Below are positions 1-8,860 of a stretch of DNA of 64,000 bases, in pieces (within the stretch, counting starts at the first letter, position 1; each line of letters begins with the position of its first letter). The stretch covers positions 248,001-312,000 of the forward strand of contig NZ_BMMH01000002.1 in assembly GCF_014645735.1 (NCBI RefSeq), given 5' to 3'. The notes beneath the pieces are model-generated. The model had not been told where the DNA came from and did not search any database. It was given only the letters and a program-made list of their open reading frames with translations. Position numbers and translations under genes: made by a program. The stretch comes from Nocardia jinanensis. GTDB taxonomy: Bacteria > Actinomycetota > Actinomycetes > Mycobacteriales > Mycobacteriaceae.

Positions 1-2084
1 TTCGCCTTACCGGCCACCCCGACCCATCCGGGCGGCCGACCGTGCCCGGCCCCCGCGGCAGCGCCGGCCCTCGGGGCCCCGGCGCCGCCGTCCGCCTGTC
101 CCGACGACACCTGCTCGGGCAGCGAGAACTCCAACTCCTGCCGGCGCGACACGGCGTCGGTGACCGCTACTGCCAGCGTGCCGTACGGGGTTGTCGCCGC
201 CGTCAGTCGTACGCCGGTCCCGGCGCGGTGCGAAGCCTGCCGCACCGCATCCTCGATCGCCTGCCGGATCAGTCCCACCTGCACGCCATCCGGCAGATCG
301 CCGGCCACGCTCAATGCCTCGCCGACGACCCGATCGATCTCGTGGTCGGTGACACCGAAGGCGCTGCTGTTCACCAGCACCTCGACCGGAGCGGCTTCCG
401 TCCCCTCGGCCGAAGTCGTGGTCGATTGGTCTGCCCAGTCCTGCTCAGGTGGGCTCGCTATCCACTCGAGCACCGTCTCCTCGAGGATCTCCAGCCGTCG
501 CAGCCGCTCATTGGGGTCGACAGGAAGGCCGTCCGCAGTGTGTTCGAGGCCGGGCAACGCCGCGGCGATCAACTCACGCGCCGCATCGCGCTGCACACTG
601 TTGCCCTCGAAATGCTTGTCGACCCGACTGTGCAACCGCTCGCTGACCTTCGCCGCCTCCGCCTGTGCAACGCCCGCCGCCTTGTCCGGATTCGGTGACA
701 GTCCGTCCAGCGAAGTTCCACCGTCCCCGCGGCCGTCGAAGTTCTTCTGCAACTCCTCCATCAGCATCAGCCGGGCGTGCTGATTCACCGACCCGTCCTG
801 GACCGGTCCGTTGTTACCGCGACCGTATGTTTCCGGTGTGCCCTCCGGGCCGGGCGCGGTAACCGTCTTGTCGATCAGGCCGATCGCATGGCGCAGTGCC
901 CGATCCGCGGCGTCACGTTCAGGGCCGGGCGGGTACTTGGCATCTATATCGGCCTGCATCGTGATACCGATGATGTCGGCCTCCAGGCCCGCCTCGATTT
1001 CGCTCATCCACCCCTTGCTCTTGTTCAGGTACTGCAGTTGCTCGCCGCTGTATCCCGACAGACCGCGGTAGCCGTAGATCATGCTCGACGGCGCGGCCGA
1101 CACCATACTGCTGACCAGGCCCCCCACACTGTCCTTGATGGCGGCTACCGTGAAACCACCCGACATCGGGATCGCGACCAGAGAACCGGCCACACCACCG
1201 GCCAGACCCGCTCCGGCACCGACGATGCCGCCACGCCACATCCCCGCCCACTTGTCGGCTCCGAGGATTTCGTGCTTGCCCAGGAGCCGGTGCAGGAACC
1301 GGCCCATCCAGCCGCCGGCGGCGCCACCCGCAAGTGACGCCCACAAGTTGACCTTGATCGCGTCCCAGTCGAGCCCGCGCTGACGTCCCTCCCAGTCGTA
1401 GCCACTGTCGTCCAGCGCGTCGAGCATCCACCACTGGACAGCGGCCTCCTCCACGAAGCCCTGCACCAGCTCCTCGATGGCTTCCTGGAAAACCTCGAAA
1501 CCGTAGTCCCCGATGACAACGGCGGTCCGGGCCAGCTTCGGAAGACCGTGTGCAAGAGCATTTCTCGCAATCAACATGCCGAGCTTCTCGATGCCCTCGC
1601 GGAACCACGCGCCTACAAAAAGGACAGCAGCCCGCGCCCGCATCCAAGCCTGCGCCTTGAGTACCTCCCCCGCCGGACCCATAGCAGATGCATAGATGAT
1701 CTCCCCCGCCAGCCACGACGCTGCGATGACGATCTGACGCTTGGTCTTGTACGCACCGTTGCCGAGCTCGCCGATGCTGTTTGCGAGATCTTGAACGGAC
1801 TGGCGCAGGTCCGCGCCGTAGAACTCCAGGTCCTCGATCGCCTCTACGATCTTCTCGCCGCCGATGCCGTGGTTGTACGACAATGCCGTCCGGCGCTTCG
1901 ACTCGGCCAGGTCGGCGAGATACGCGTCCTCGGCGTTATCGACCTCGTCCTGCAGTTCGTCTGCGATAGACCAAAGCTTTTCGGAACTGGCCTCCGGCCA
2001 GGTATCTCCCGCGATGGCCCAGATCAGTGCGTTGACAAAGGGAGGTATCTCGGTAGCAGATGTCTCCTCCGATCCGCTGGTCAC
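1..2084 (-). CDS. T7SS effector with WXG100-like head, partial
   Basis: The gene runs off the left edge, so 694 N-terminal residues are visible and the C-terminus is not. The GTG start at 2084 opens the frame; no strong ribosome site precedes it. Residues 14-110 resemble the WXG100-like head found at the N-terminus of large actinobacterial toxins: a short helix, the IAGDTWPEASSEKLW stretch (W29-P-E) and then charged helices. Two glycine/alanine-rich blocks (about 249-260 and 286-304) look like membrane-active segments. A polar stretch and an Ala/Gly/Pro linker near the edge would lead into the missing C-terminal domain, where polymorphic toxins carry their activity. It lies last in a minus-strand cassette after an EspC-like gene. 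T7SS secretion is inferred from this context; the toxic activity cannot be read here. Confidence 0.72.
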   Translation of the reverse strand, partial: MTSGSEETSATEIPPFVNALIWAIAGDTWPEASSEKLWSIADELQDEVDNAEDAYLADLAESKRRTALSYNHGIGGEKIVEAIEDLEFYGADLRQSVQDLANSIGELGNGAYKTKRQIVIAASWLAGEIIYASAMGPAGEVLKAQAWMRARAAVLFVGAWFREGIEKLGMLIARNALAHGLPKLARTAVVIGDYGFEVFQEAIEELVQGFVEEAAVQWWMLDALDDSGYDWEGRQRGLDWDAIKVNLWASLAGGAAGGWMGRFLHRLLGKHEILGADKWAGMWRGGIVGAGAGLAGGVAGSLVAIPMSGGFTVAAIKDSVGGLVSSMVSAAPSSMIYGYRGLSGYSGEQLQYLNKSKGWMSEIEAGLEADIIGITMQADIDAKYPPGPERDAADRALRHAIGLIDKTVTAPGPEGTPETYGRGNNGPVQDGSVNQHARLMLMEELQKNFDGRGDGGTSLDGLSPNPDKAAGVAQAEAAKVSERLHSRVDKHFEGNSVQRDAARELIAAALPGLEHTADGLPVDPNERLRRLEILEETVLEWIASPPEQDWADQSTTTSAEGTEAAPVEVLVNSSAFGVTDHEIDRVVGEALSVAGDLPDGVQVGLIRQAIEDAVRQASHRAGTGVRLTAATTPYGTLAVAVTDAVSRRQELEFSLPEQVSSGQADGGAGAPRAGAAAGAGHGRPPGWVGVAGKA

Positions 2085-2241
2085 AGTCGGCGACCTCGGA
2101 AGCCGGTCGCACGCCCTCCGGCGGGTCGCACCACAATGCCACCGGGCCCTTCGGCTTCAGGTCGCAGCGCGACAGGTCGTATCACGCTCGACTCAGCCCG
2201 CCCTGTCGTGATGTCGACGCATCCCTTCCGCATCGGCAGAC

Positions 2242-2556
2242 CTACATGAATTCGCGTGCCGACGAATCCTCGGCCGCTTCGAATGCCTCGATCCCGGTGC
2301 GTACCGTCTCGTGCAGACCACCCATGGCCGTCGGCAGCTCGACACGGGCCGCAGTGTCGATGTTCTCGGCGAACTGTCTGCCCTTGTTATCCTCGAGAAA
2401 CTTCTGGGCGTACCCGTCATTTCCCAACGCGGGCAATAGGCCCGACAGCGCCGAATGCACCCGGCTGCCCGAACCACGTGCACCTTCGTGCGCGCTGCCC
2501 AGCAGCTGGTTGCCTTTTCGGAGCCCGTCGGGATCGTTCTCTACTATTCCAGCCAT
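2242..2556 (-). CDS. EspC-like small T7SS protein
   Basis: This 104-residue acidic, helical, cysteine-free protein has the length and pattern of the EspC-type secretion-target family: an N-terminal helix, a glycine-containing turn (LLPALGNDGYAQKF) and a second long helix before a charged tail. No W-x-G motif is present. I chose the ATG at 2556 (MAGIVENDPDG); a GTG at 2574 in the same frame would add six residues and neither has a clear ribosome site. It sits about 150 nt upstream of the large effector gene, the usual place for a small helical partner that is co-secreted with, or helps present, such an effector. The family call is by eye. Confidence 0.66.
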   Translation of the reverse strand: MAGIVENDPDGLRKGNQLLGSAHEGARGSGSRVHSALSGLLPALGNDGYAQKFLEDNKGRQFAENIDTAARVELPTAMGGLHETVRTGIEAFEAAEDSSAREFM

Positions 2557-2607
2557 AACAATTTCGATCATCACACAGCCGGAGCGGCTATTTCGCTCAA
2601 GAGAATG

Positions 2608-3297
2608 TCAAACCCATCGAATCTGCGGTGAGACTTGCCATCTCTCAGCACCTCGCCGCCGTGAACGGAACCGCTCGACGAAGCCCGCCACGTACCGTGA
2701 AGGCGGGGTCGACGAAGACGACTGTTCGAGTACACCATCTTCCTCTAGATAGAAACGGCACGGCCCATGGCGATTTCGCTCCGAGGGACCGGTACATCCC
2801 ACACGCCGCCGGCGAGCACAGCTCGGTCTCCCGGCAGGATATGCAGTGTCGATCCGCTGCGCTGGTCGCTTTCGAACCAGCCCAGCGACGGCCGCATCCG
2901 GGGGGCCCTGCCCCGATCCCGCTGCCACGAAAGCAACGGCGATCGCACCCCAACGCGCCCACATCGCTGATAGTGGTGGCAACTCGTTCTCCACCGGCAC
3001 CGACCACACCGACGACCGCCGATCGGCGCGGTCTCGACGAGCGGCGGCGGGGCTGCGTTTCTGCCCGGGTTGCGCATCGATATAGGCGGCCGGCCACACC
3101 GGAACGTGTTGCCGTGGGAACTCTCGCAGGTCGTCGCGATACGGCACAAACGGCAACAACTGACCGTCCGGGAACGGCTGCTCGCCATAGTCGTAGTCGA
3201 CGTCCAGCACACTCTCGGGGCTGGCTTGTACGAGCATGCGCCACCATGCCGGAGCCGTCAGTTCCGCCGAGCGCTGGTCAGGATCGCTGGAGCGCAC
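2608..3297 (-). pseudogene. Decayed partial copy of the 568-aa immunity-like gene
   Basis: Pieces of the protein encoded at 6780-8486 appear here across two frames. The first frame starts near 3297 with AWWRMLVQAS, VDYDYGEQPFPDGQLLPF and MWARWGAIAVAFVAAGS. It shifts at a run of six C on the coding strand (forward G/C run near 2901-2910) into PSLGWFESDQRSGSTLHIL and LPGDRAVLAGGVWD. There about 183 codons are missing relative to the intact gene, and the sequence joins directly to VPVPRSEIAMGRA. A second one-base shift near 2755 restores the first frame for LEEDGVLEQSSSSTPPSRY. The N-terminal third is absent. Two frameshifts plus a large internal deletion make this a pseudogene and not a sequencing error. 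Confidence 0.85.
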
Positions 3298-3321
3298 CTG
3301 CTCATTGCGACCGAGATGGCA

Positions 3322-3891
3322 CTACCTCCATCCGCGATCGGCTACCGCCGAGCTGTCACCTGCCACAGAATCAATATCGACCGCATCATCGAATTCCATG
3401 ACCGGACCGTCCTCGTCGGGGTGCGCTGTCACCACGGATACCGGACTTTCCGGTGCGGAGGTACCGGTCGGCACATCACCCCTCGGCTCGACAACGGACG
3501 CAACTCCCGGTGATGCGGGCAGATACTCACCGTCGGGCAGCCCTTCGAAGAACTCCGACAATTTCGGCATTCGAGCACGCTGGTCGTTCAACGGCTCGAA
3601 CAGGTCACTACTACGCCGTGCGATCTCCACCACAGCCTGTCGAGTCGTAGCCACTACGGCCGCTGCGATCTCGTCGTAACTCATTCTCTCGATATCAGCG
3701 GAGAACGCGAGATCGATCAGGTGGCCGTCAGCGTTCACCGTCGCGGTGACCCGCATATCCGGGGTCGCCGCGCTCACGATGAGCTGGGCACGTTGCTGTC
3801 CGATCTCCGCTGCTCGGCGCACCTGCTCCTGCAAGGCGTCCATCATGGCGTCCGAACCCGAATCACCACCCGTAATACGACCGTTCCACAT
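3322..3891 (-). CDS. YbaB/EbfC-like protein of a T7SS cassette
   Basis: A 189-residue protein whose first 100 residues fit the YbaB/EbfC fold: a long N-terminal helix (MMDALQEQVRRAAEIGQQRA), strands around MRVTATVNADGHLIDLAFS, then a helix with MSYDEIAAAVVATTRQAVVE. The C-terminal half is acidic and low in structure. The ATG at 3891 follows GGGATGGGATCATT, a fair ribosome site; an upstream start at 4008 would overlap espG by 32 nt and is less likely. YbaB-like proteins are common inside nocardial and mycobacterial ESX loci, where their role is not settled, so a DNA-binding function should not be assumed. Confidence 0.8.
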   Translation of the reverse strand: MWNGRITGGDSGSDAMMDALQEQVRRAAEIGQQRAQLIVSAATPDMRVTATVNADGHLIDLAFSADIERMSYDEIAAAVVATTRQAVVEIARRSSDLFEPLNDQRARMPKLSEFFEGLPDGEYLPASPGVASVVEPRGDVPTGTSAPESPVSVVTAHPDEDGPVMEFDDAVDIDSVAGDSSAVADRGWR

Positions 3892-3976
3892 AATGATCCC
3901 ATCCCTGAACTGATCTCGAAGCCAACCATCGCGACCCGAGGTCATACGCAAAATCGACGCATCGAAAGAATCGCTA

Positions 3977-4762
3977 TCACACCCTGGACCGCTGATCCTT
4001 GATCGCAACGATCACCTCCGCGACGGCGGCGTTTATTCGATTCGCAAGCCCGGAGCTATCGATTCCGGTAGCGCGGCGAGGGCGGCCCGGCATCACAACA
4101 TAGCGACCGTCATCCGCGAGATCGTGGACCCAGAATCCACGCTGCGCCCGATATTTCGGGCCCAGCGGTGCAATCCCCTGCCTGATCTCCACCGCACCGG
4201 CCAAGACCTGCGGAGCGCCGATGAATTCCTGGGCAGAGACCGAATCGGCATCCTCGTGCGGCTGCCGCACCGGGGAGGTTCCGGGACGGTCCAGCGAATC
4301 CGGACTGCTGGAGAACACCAGATCGGTCAGCCGGCCCGCGGGCCGCTCCGGTAGGTACGACACCATCAGGTCGGCGACCGAGAGATAGTCACATTCGATG
4401 ATGGTGAACCCACCACTGTGCTGGACCGTTTCGCCCGGTTGTTGCTGCAGTAGGTAGGTACGAGCCGAGCGACGGACAGCATGCAGCCGGACATGCGTGG
4501 ACGCGTCGTCGGGGGCCCGGGGATCCCACGCGTGCAGGATGATCCGCAGATCGGGCCTGGCAACGATATCGAGTGTGTCCTCGAGACCATATTTGTCGAC
4601 TGTCCGCAGATGTTCCCTGGTCTCGTGATTGCGGCGCTCGCCGTCCGCGAGATATCGCGTGTCCGAGATATAGGTGAAAGGTGCCGGCAGCAGTACCTCA
4701 CGCAAATCTTTCCACAACACCATGAACTCGCGGCCGGTGAGCTCCCAGCGCCGACGCATCAT
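3977..4762 (-). CDS. espG: ESX secretion-associated chaperone EspG
   Basis: A 261-residue protein with the layout of nocardial EspG: WELTGREFMVLWKD at the start, LPAPFTYISDT, the central DLRIILHAWDPRAPDD and VRLHAVRRSARTYLLQQQPG segments, and a C-terminal helix ANRINAAVAEVIVAIK. In mycobacteria EspG binds the tip of PE-PPE dimers in the cytosol and delivers them to the ESX machine. The start ATG overlaps the stop of the upstream PPE/WXG-like gene by 4 nt (ATGA), which implies coupled translation and suggests that protein as the client. A second EspG lies at 13841-14632. Confidence 0.87.
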   Translation of the reverse strand: MMRRRWELTGREFMVLWKDLREVLLPAPFTYISDTRYLADGERRNHETREHLRTVDKYGLEDTLDIVARPDLRIILHAWDPRAPDDASTHVRLHAVRRSARTYLLQQQPGETVQHSGGFTIIECDYLSVADLMVSYLPERPAGRLTDLVFSSSPDSLDRPGTSPVRQPHEDADSVSAQEFIGAPQVLAGAVEIRQGIAPLGPKYRAQRGFWVHDLADDGRYVVMPGRPRRATGIDSSGLANRINAAVAEVIVAIKDQRSRV

Positions 4763-6783
4763 GCCCCCTCCCGCCGAGGCAGTATCACCGGTTCTTCTGA
4801 TCGCGACGGCCGAACCGGCTCCGGCCGCGGCGCGACCGGCCGGGGCGCTGCCGGCGGCTGCACCCGCTCCGCGGCGGCTGGCCGCGCCCCGGATTCGCCT
4901 ACTACCGGCCTGGACATATCCAGCGGATCGCCCAGCCCTTCGTCGAGATTGTCCGCCCGATCCAGATACTTGGCCCGCTCGTGCTTGTCATCACCCTGGC
5001 CGCCGCGGCCACCAGCCGCACCCGGAGACCCACCCGGAGACCCACCCATGGGCATACCACTCGCCGGCATACCGCTGGCCTGCTGCCCGGCTGCACCCGC
5101 AAACGGAGTGTTCGCGCCGGGGAGGGCGGCACGCGGAAAAAGCCTCGCCGGATCCGTCGCCGGCTTGGACACACCGGGACCGTTTCCGGCGGTCGAACTC
5201 GTGCCATTGCCGAGGCTGCCCCCGGGGCCACCTGTTTTGAATGCGGGCAGACCTGCGGACCTGGTCGGTTCGATGCCCAACGGCAGTCCAGGCGGCAACG
5301 CCCCGATCGGCATACCCGTATCCGCCAAGCTCTGTTCGACTGCGCCGAGAGCATCCTGAACAGCGGACATACCCTGCTGAATGGCTTGCGTACCCAGTTG
5401 GGATACCTGCTGTTGCGCTGCTTCTTCCTGAGCTTGCTCCCATTCCGTCAGTTCTGCATCAGCAGCAGCTTGCCCGGGCCATTCGGACTCCCACTCTTCT
5501 CCGGTGGGCACCGCCGAGCCCGCACCGGTCGGTGTGTACCCGCCGGCGCCCGCATCCGGGTCGAACCCCCCATTGTCTTGATAGGTATTGTCATCTTCTT
5601 CATCGACCAGTGGCGGGCTTTCGGTGGCCGAGGGGTCCGTACCCGGGGTATAGCTCGGCAACAGCGGAAAGTACTGATCGGTGTCGATGAAACCCGCTAG
5701 ATAGGTCTCCTTGAATTTTTCTCGGTAATAGGGTGTCGGATCCTGGATGAGGACAACCGCTTCGGTAACTTCTTGTCCCTGTGCTTCATCGTAGAATGTC
5801 ACATCCTGGTAGATCTTTCCGTATTCCTCACCGAGACGGTCTTCATCGATGTACAGGTAGGGTGCCCGCCCCTCCGCTTCGTCGCGGTATGTACCCATGT
5901 AGTTGTGGGGATCCTGTGGCATTGCCTGCTGGGTCTCTTCCAGCCACAGGGCAGCGAACCGATAGGCGTCCGCGACCCGCCACATCGCTTCCACCAGCGA
6001 ATCGATCTGCGTCCCGTACTGCTCCGATGCAGCTATCAGGCCGTCGACCCCCGTGCCCTCCCACGCATTCGCGGTGATACCGACGAGATTGTTGTTCAAC
6101 GCCCCCTTCGCCTCCAACAATGAGTCCCCGAGTCTGAACCATTTGGTCCCTTTCGCCTCGTAGAGGCCCGCGAGACCATAGGTCCGAATGTAATCCCCGA
6201 GCGCATACAACGTTGAATAGAACTGCTCCTCGTGGTCCTCCAGATCGATGCCTGCAGGTACGGTGAGTTCCGCATTCGTCAGCCGGTCCAGGTGGAATCC
6301 ACTGGAGAAAATTTCTCCCGAGTGCGACGCCAGCGTCACATCGATAGACGCCGGCGGGATCACACTGTCCATGTCGAATTCATCCGCGGAGGAATCGTCA
6401 GTTTCCTGATACTTCTTCCCCGCTGTTTTCAGTGCCTCCAGCATATCGTTCGAAGCACCCAGATATGTTCCGGAATCGTCCTGCCCGCCGACCCGGCGGT
6501 AGAGATCGGTTCCCAATCGTGCGAGTCGCTGATCGAGGGCGCCGAGCGATGAGAGCGGAGCGGGCACCGACGATGACAGCGGTGCCGCCCCGTCGAACAA
6601 ACCCTCCTGCCCTACCGTCTCGAGTACGCCCATGAATTCCGCGCACAAGGTGGCGCACTCGAACGCGATCCCATCGTCGTGAATGAGCAGGACACCGTCC
6701 GCGGCCAGCCCCGACAGGTACGACCAAGCAAATGCGTCGGACTCCGAACCGGCTCCGGCTTCCTCTCCCTCGGGTGAACTCAC
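4759..6783 (-). CDS. PPE/WXG-like T7SS secreted protein, 674 aa
   Basis: GTG at 6783 overlaps the stop of the upstream gene (GTGA); an ATG far upstream would run through that gene. The first 130 residues look like an EspC-type helical unit. A second all-helical unit follows with AKGTKWFRLGDSLLEAKGAL and a W-x-G turn (W241-E-G243) in ITANAWEGTGVDGL, then an acidic linker rich in D, E and T. The C-terminal 200 residues are Gly/Pro/Met/Ala rich with SGMP and GGSPG repeats and a basic Pro-Arg tail. This resembles EspB/PPE-class ESX substrates. Codon use in the middle (about 5560-6450) is noticeably less GC3-biased than in neighbouring genes. It is probably the client of the downstream EspG; no enzyme motif is visible. 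Confidence 0.75.
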   Translation of the reverse strand: MSSPEGEEAGAGSESDAFAWSYLSGLAADGVLLIHDDGIAFECATLCAEFMGVLETVGQEGLFDGAAPLSSSVPAPLSSLGALDQRLARLGTDLYRRVGGQDDSGTYLGASNDMLEALKTAGKKYQETDDSSADEFDMDSVIPPASIDVTLASHSGEIFSSGFHLDRLTNAELTVPAGIDLEDHEEQFYSTLYALGDYIRTYGLAGLYEAKGTKWFRLGDSLLEAKGALNNNLVGITANAWEGTGVDGLIAASEQYGTQIDSLVEAMWRVADAYRFAALWLEETQQAMPQDPHNYMGTYRDEAEGRAPYLYIDEDRLGEEYGKIYQDVTFYDEAQGQEVTEAVVLIQDPTPYYREKFKETYLAGFIDTDQYFPLLPSYTPGTDPSATESPPLVDEEDDNTYQDNGGFDPDAGAGGYTPTGAGSAVPTGEEWESEWPGQAAADAELTEWEQAQEEAAQQQVSQLGTQAIQQGMSAVQDALGAVEQSLADTGMPIGALPPGLPLGIEPTRSAGLPAFKTGGPGGSLGNGTSSTAGNGPGVSKPATDPARLFPRAALPGANTPFAGAAGQQASGMPASGMPMGGSPGGSPGAAGGRGGQGDDKHERAKYLDRADNLDEGLGDPLDMSRPVVGESGARPAAAERVQPPAAPRPVAPRPEPVRPSRSEEPVILPRREGA

Positions 6784-8486
6784 GTCGTAAACTCCTGACC
6801 GGTCCGCATTCCCGTTGATACCTGCCCGGATCCTTTGCGCCGCTGCTGGAACCGCTCTTCGAACTGGGCCGAGAACCGCGCCGGCGGGACCGAGGACGAC
6901 GAGGGTTCCAGCACCCCGTCGTCGGCGATATAGAAGATCGCCCGTCCGATCGCGAGTTCCCCCCGCGGCACAGGTACGTAGACCATCCACCCGCAGTCGA
7001 GCCGGTCGGCAACGAGCTCGTCCAGCGGATACCCGGTGGTGTCCAGCCCGCGGCCGCGAATGTATTGGCGCACCCGGGTCAGCGCCAGCTCCTGCGGCAT
7101 GGTCACCACAACCTCGGCCATCAGCCCGGCCAGCCGGAACTGGTACAGCGAGCTGTCCACATCCGTCGAACCGCCGCCGCCGAACGCGTCGATCACCGCT
7201 GCCTCGGTCACCACTCCCGATTCCGCTGCGGCCACCAGCGCACCCACCGCCGGATCAGCGGCAGTCTGCTGCGACCGTGTCACGACACGAGTCGCGATAT
7301 CGGCCACTGTTTCGCCTGTCCACACCCCGGGCATCGCCGGTGCGCAGTCCTCGGCGGACGGTGACTCACCTCGATACCACCGACCGCCCTCCCACCAGTA
7401 ACAGAACGACAGCAGCCCGGACGCGGCGCGCGGATTCAGTACCGGGTCGGCCACCCATTCGGGCGCTCCCGCATAGAGCTTCGGCACGGCACCGGCACCG
7501 TTGTAGGTTTCGTCGAGCGCAGGGGCGTTCCACACACCACCCGACAGCACCGCCCGGTCACCGGGCAGCATGCACAACGTCGCGCCGCTGCGGCGCGAGC
7601 TTTCGAACCAGCCCAGCGACGGCAGTATCCGCGGACCCCATTCCGATCCACCGGCGACGAAGGCGGCGGCGAGAGTCGCCCAGCGCGCCCACATCACGGG
7701 AAGCGGTGGAAATTCGTTCTCGGCCAGTTCCGGCCAGACCGACGCGGCGCGATCCGCCCGCGCTGATGCGGCAGCACGTTGCGGGCTGCGCGCCTGTCGT
7801 CCCTCATGCCCGATGTAGGCGGCCAGCCAGATCGGAAGTCGTTCGCGCGGGTAGGCTTTCAGATCCTCCCGATAGGCTTCGGGGGGGAAGAGCTGCTCCT
7901 CCGGGAACGGCTCGGCACCGTAGTCGTAGTCGATCTCGATCACCCGATCAGCGGTGGCGTGGATCAGCAGTCTCCACCACGGACCACGTTCGGGCTCCAC
8001 CGGGACTGCTCGATAACCGCGGACCGTTTCGATCACGGACTTCGGTACTGCGGCCACCGTCTCGACGCCACCGGAGCTGAAGACGACCTGCGCGAAATCA
8101 CCGGAGACCGTCACCGCGAATTCCGCGTACAGCCGATCCCAGGCCGACGGCGCGGAGGTTACCACCAACTCGTCGACGATCCGCTCGAAGATATCCGGTC
8201 TGCCCGTGTCACCGGATTGTTCGAACTCCGAAGGAGCATTCGTCGCGCTCGCCTCGCCCGGGGGGACCCCCTCGGAGTCCCCGACCGAGTGCGGACCACC
8301 CGCGTCCCCCGGGTCCTCGGATCCGGATGTTTCCTCCGCATACCCGGAGGCGTCGACCGCCTCGCCGGCGACTATCGGTCCCCCCGCCGGGACGGTTTCA
8401 TCACCCCTGACCACCGCACCGGGTGCGTGCAGGTTGAAAGCAATATCTGGGGTGCCGCCCGCATCATCCTCGCCCTGACCCACCAT
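6780..8486 (-). CDS. Immunity-like protein of a T7SS cassette, 568 aa
   Basis: The chosen ATG at 8486 (MVGQGEDDAGG) follows CCCGGAGT; the frame stays open to 8702, but that extension is arginine-rich and unlike protein. After an acidic disordered head of about 90 residues comes a unit (DIFERIVDELV, WDRLYAEFAVTVSGD, WWRLLIHATADRVIEIDYDYG, EAYREDLKAYPRERLPIW) whose order of helices and strands resembles YezG/DUF600-type immunity proteins. A second unit holds SLGWFESSRRSG, LPGDRAVLSGGVWNAP and WWEGGRWYRGESP. The tail has VPVPRGELAIGRAIFYIADD and a serine run. A damaged second copy lies at 2608-3297 beside the effector gene, which suits repeated turnover of immunity genes. The immunity role is inference. 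Confidence 0.62.
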   Translation of the reverse strand: MVGQGEDDAGGTPDIAFNLHAPGAVVRGDETVPAGGPIVAGEAVDASGYAEETSGSEDPGDAGGPHSVGDSEGVPPGEASATNAPSEFEQSGDTGRPDIFERIVDELVVTSAPSAWDRLYAEFAVTVSGDFAQVVFSSGGVETVAAVPKSVIETVRGYRAVPVEPERGPWWRLLIHATADRVIEIDYDYGAEPFPEEQLFPPEAYREDLKAYPRERLPIWLAAYIGHEGRQARSPQRAAASARADRAASVWPELAENEFPPLPVMWARWATLAAAFVAGGSEWGPRILPSLGWFESSRRSGATLCMLPGDRAVLSGGVWNAPALDETYNGAGAVPKLYAGAPEWVADPVLNPRAASGLLSFCYWWEGGRWYRGESPSAEDCAPAMPGVWTGETVADIATRVVTRSQQTAADPAVGALVAAAESGVVTEAAVIDAFGGGGSTDVDSSLYQFRLAGLMAEVVVTMPQELALTRVRQYIRGRGLDTTGYPLDELVADRLDCGWMVYVPVPRGELAIGRAIFYIADDGVLEPSSSSVPPARFSAQFEERFQQRRKGSGQVSTGMRTGQEFTT

Positions 8487-8860
8487 ACTCCGGGAACCCT
8501 TTGACCTTTCCGATCGAGGCTGGCTTCGGTATCGGTCGCGGATGCACCACAACCGGATTCGCCGATACTCGGATTTCAAGTTCAGCCACTGGCGGGGACG
8601 ACTGTCAACCGACCACCGAGACGCGGCCGTTTTGCTTACCTCCCCTTGATATCCCGATCGGAAGTCGCGGCGGCAGTGCCGGATCGGGAGATCGTTCACC
8701 ACACCCGCGAAGAGTTCGTCAGCACAGATGTAGCGAACTCACGGACCGATTGTGGGCCGACACCGGAAAAGCGCGAGGCTCCGGCGGAGGCGGTTACCTT
8801 CGCCGTCCTGCCTATACGGGTCAGTACAACACCGGGCCGGCCACAGGCCCGGTCCGAGGG
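8487..8860. other. 374-nt gap with no gene
   Basis: No coding pattern is convincing on either strand. The left part should hold the promoter of the minus-strand T7SS cassette; a TTGACA hexamer reads leftwards at 8603-8608, but the matching -10 position is weak. The right end holds the terminator of the GlxA-type regulator gene. Confidence 0.5.
8831..8853 (-). terminator. Hairpin after the GlxA-type gene
   Basis: ACCGGGCC and GGCCCGGT form a perfect 8-bp GC stem with a 7-nt loop, beginning 8 nt after the stop codon of the minus-strand regulator gene. No T-run follows, as is usual for actinobacterial terminators. Confidence 0.6.
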
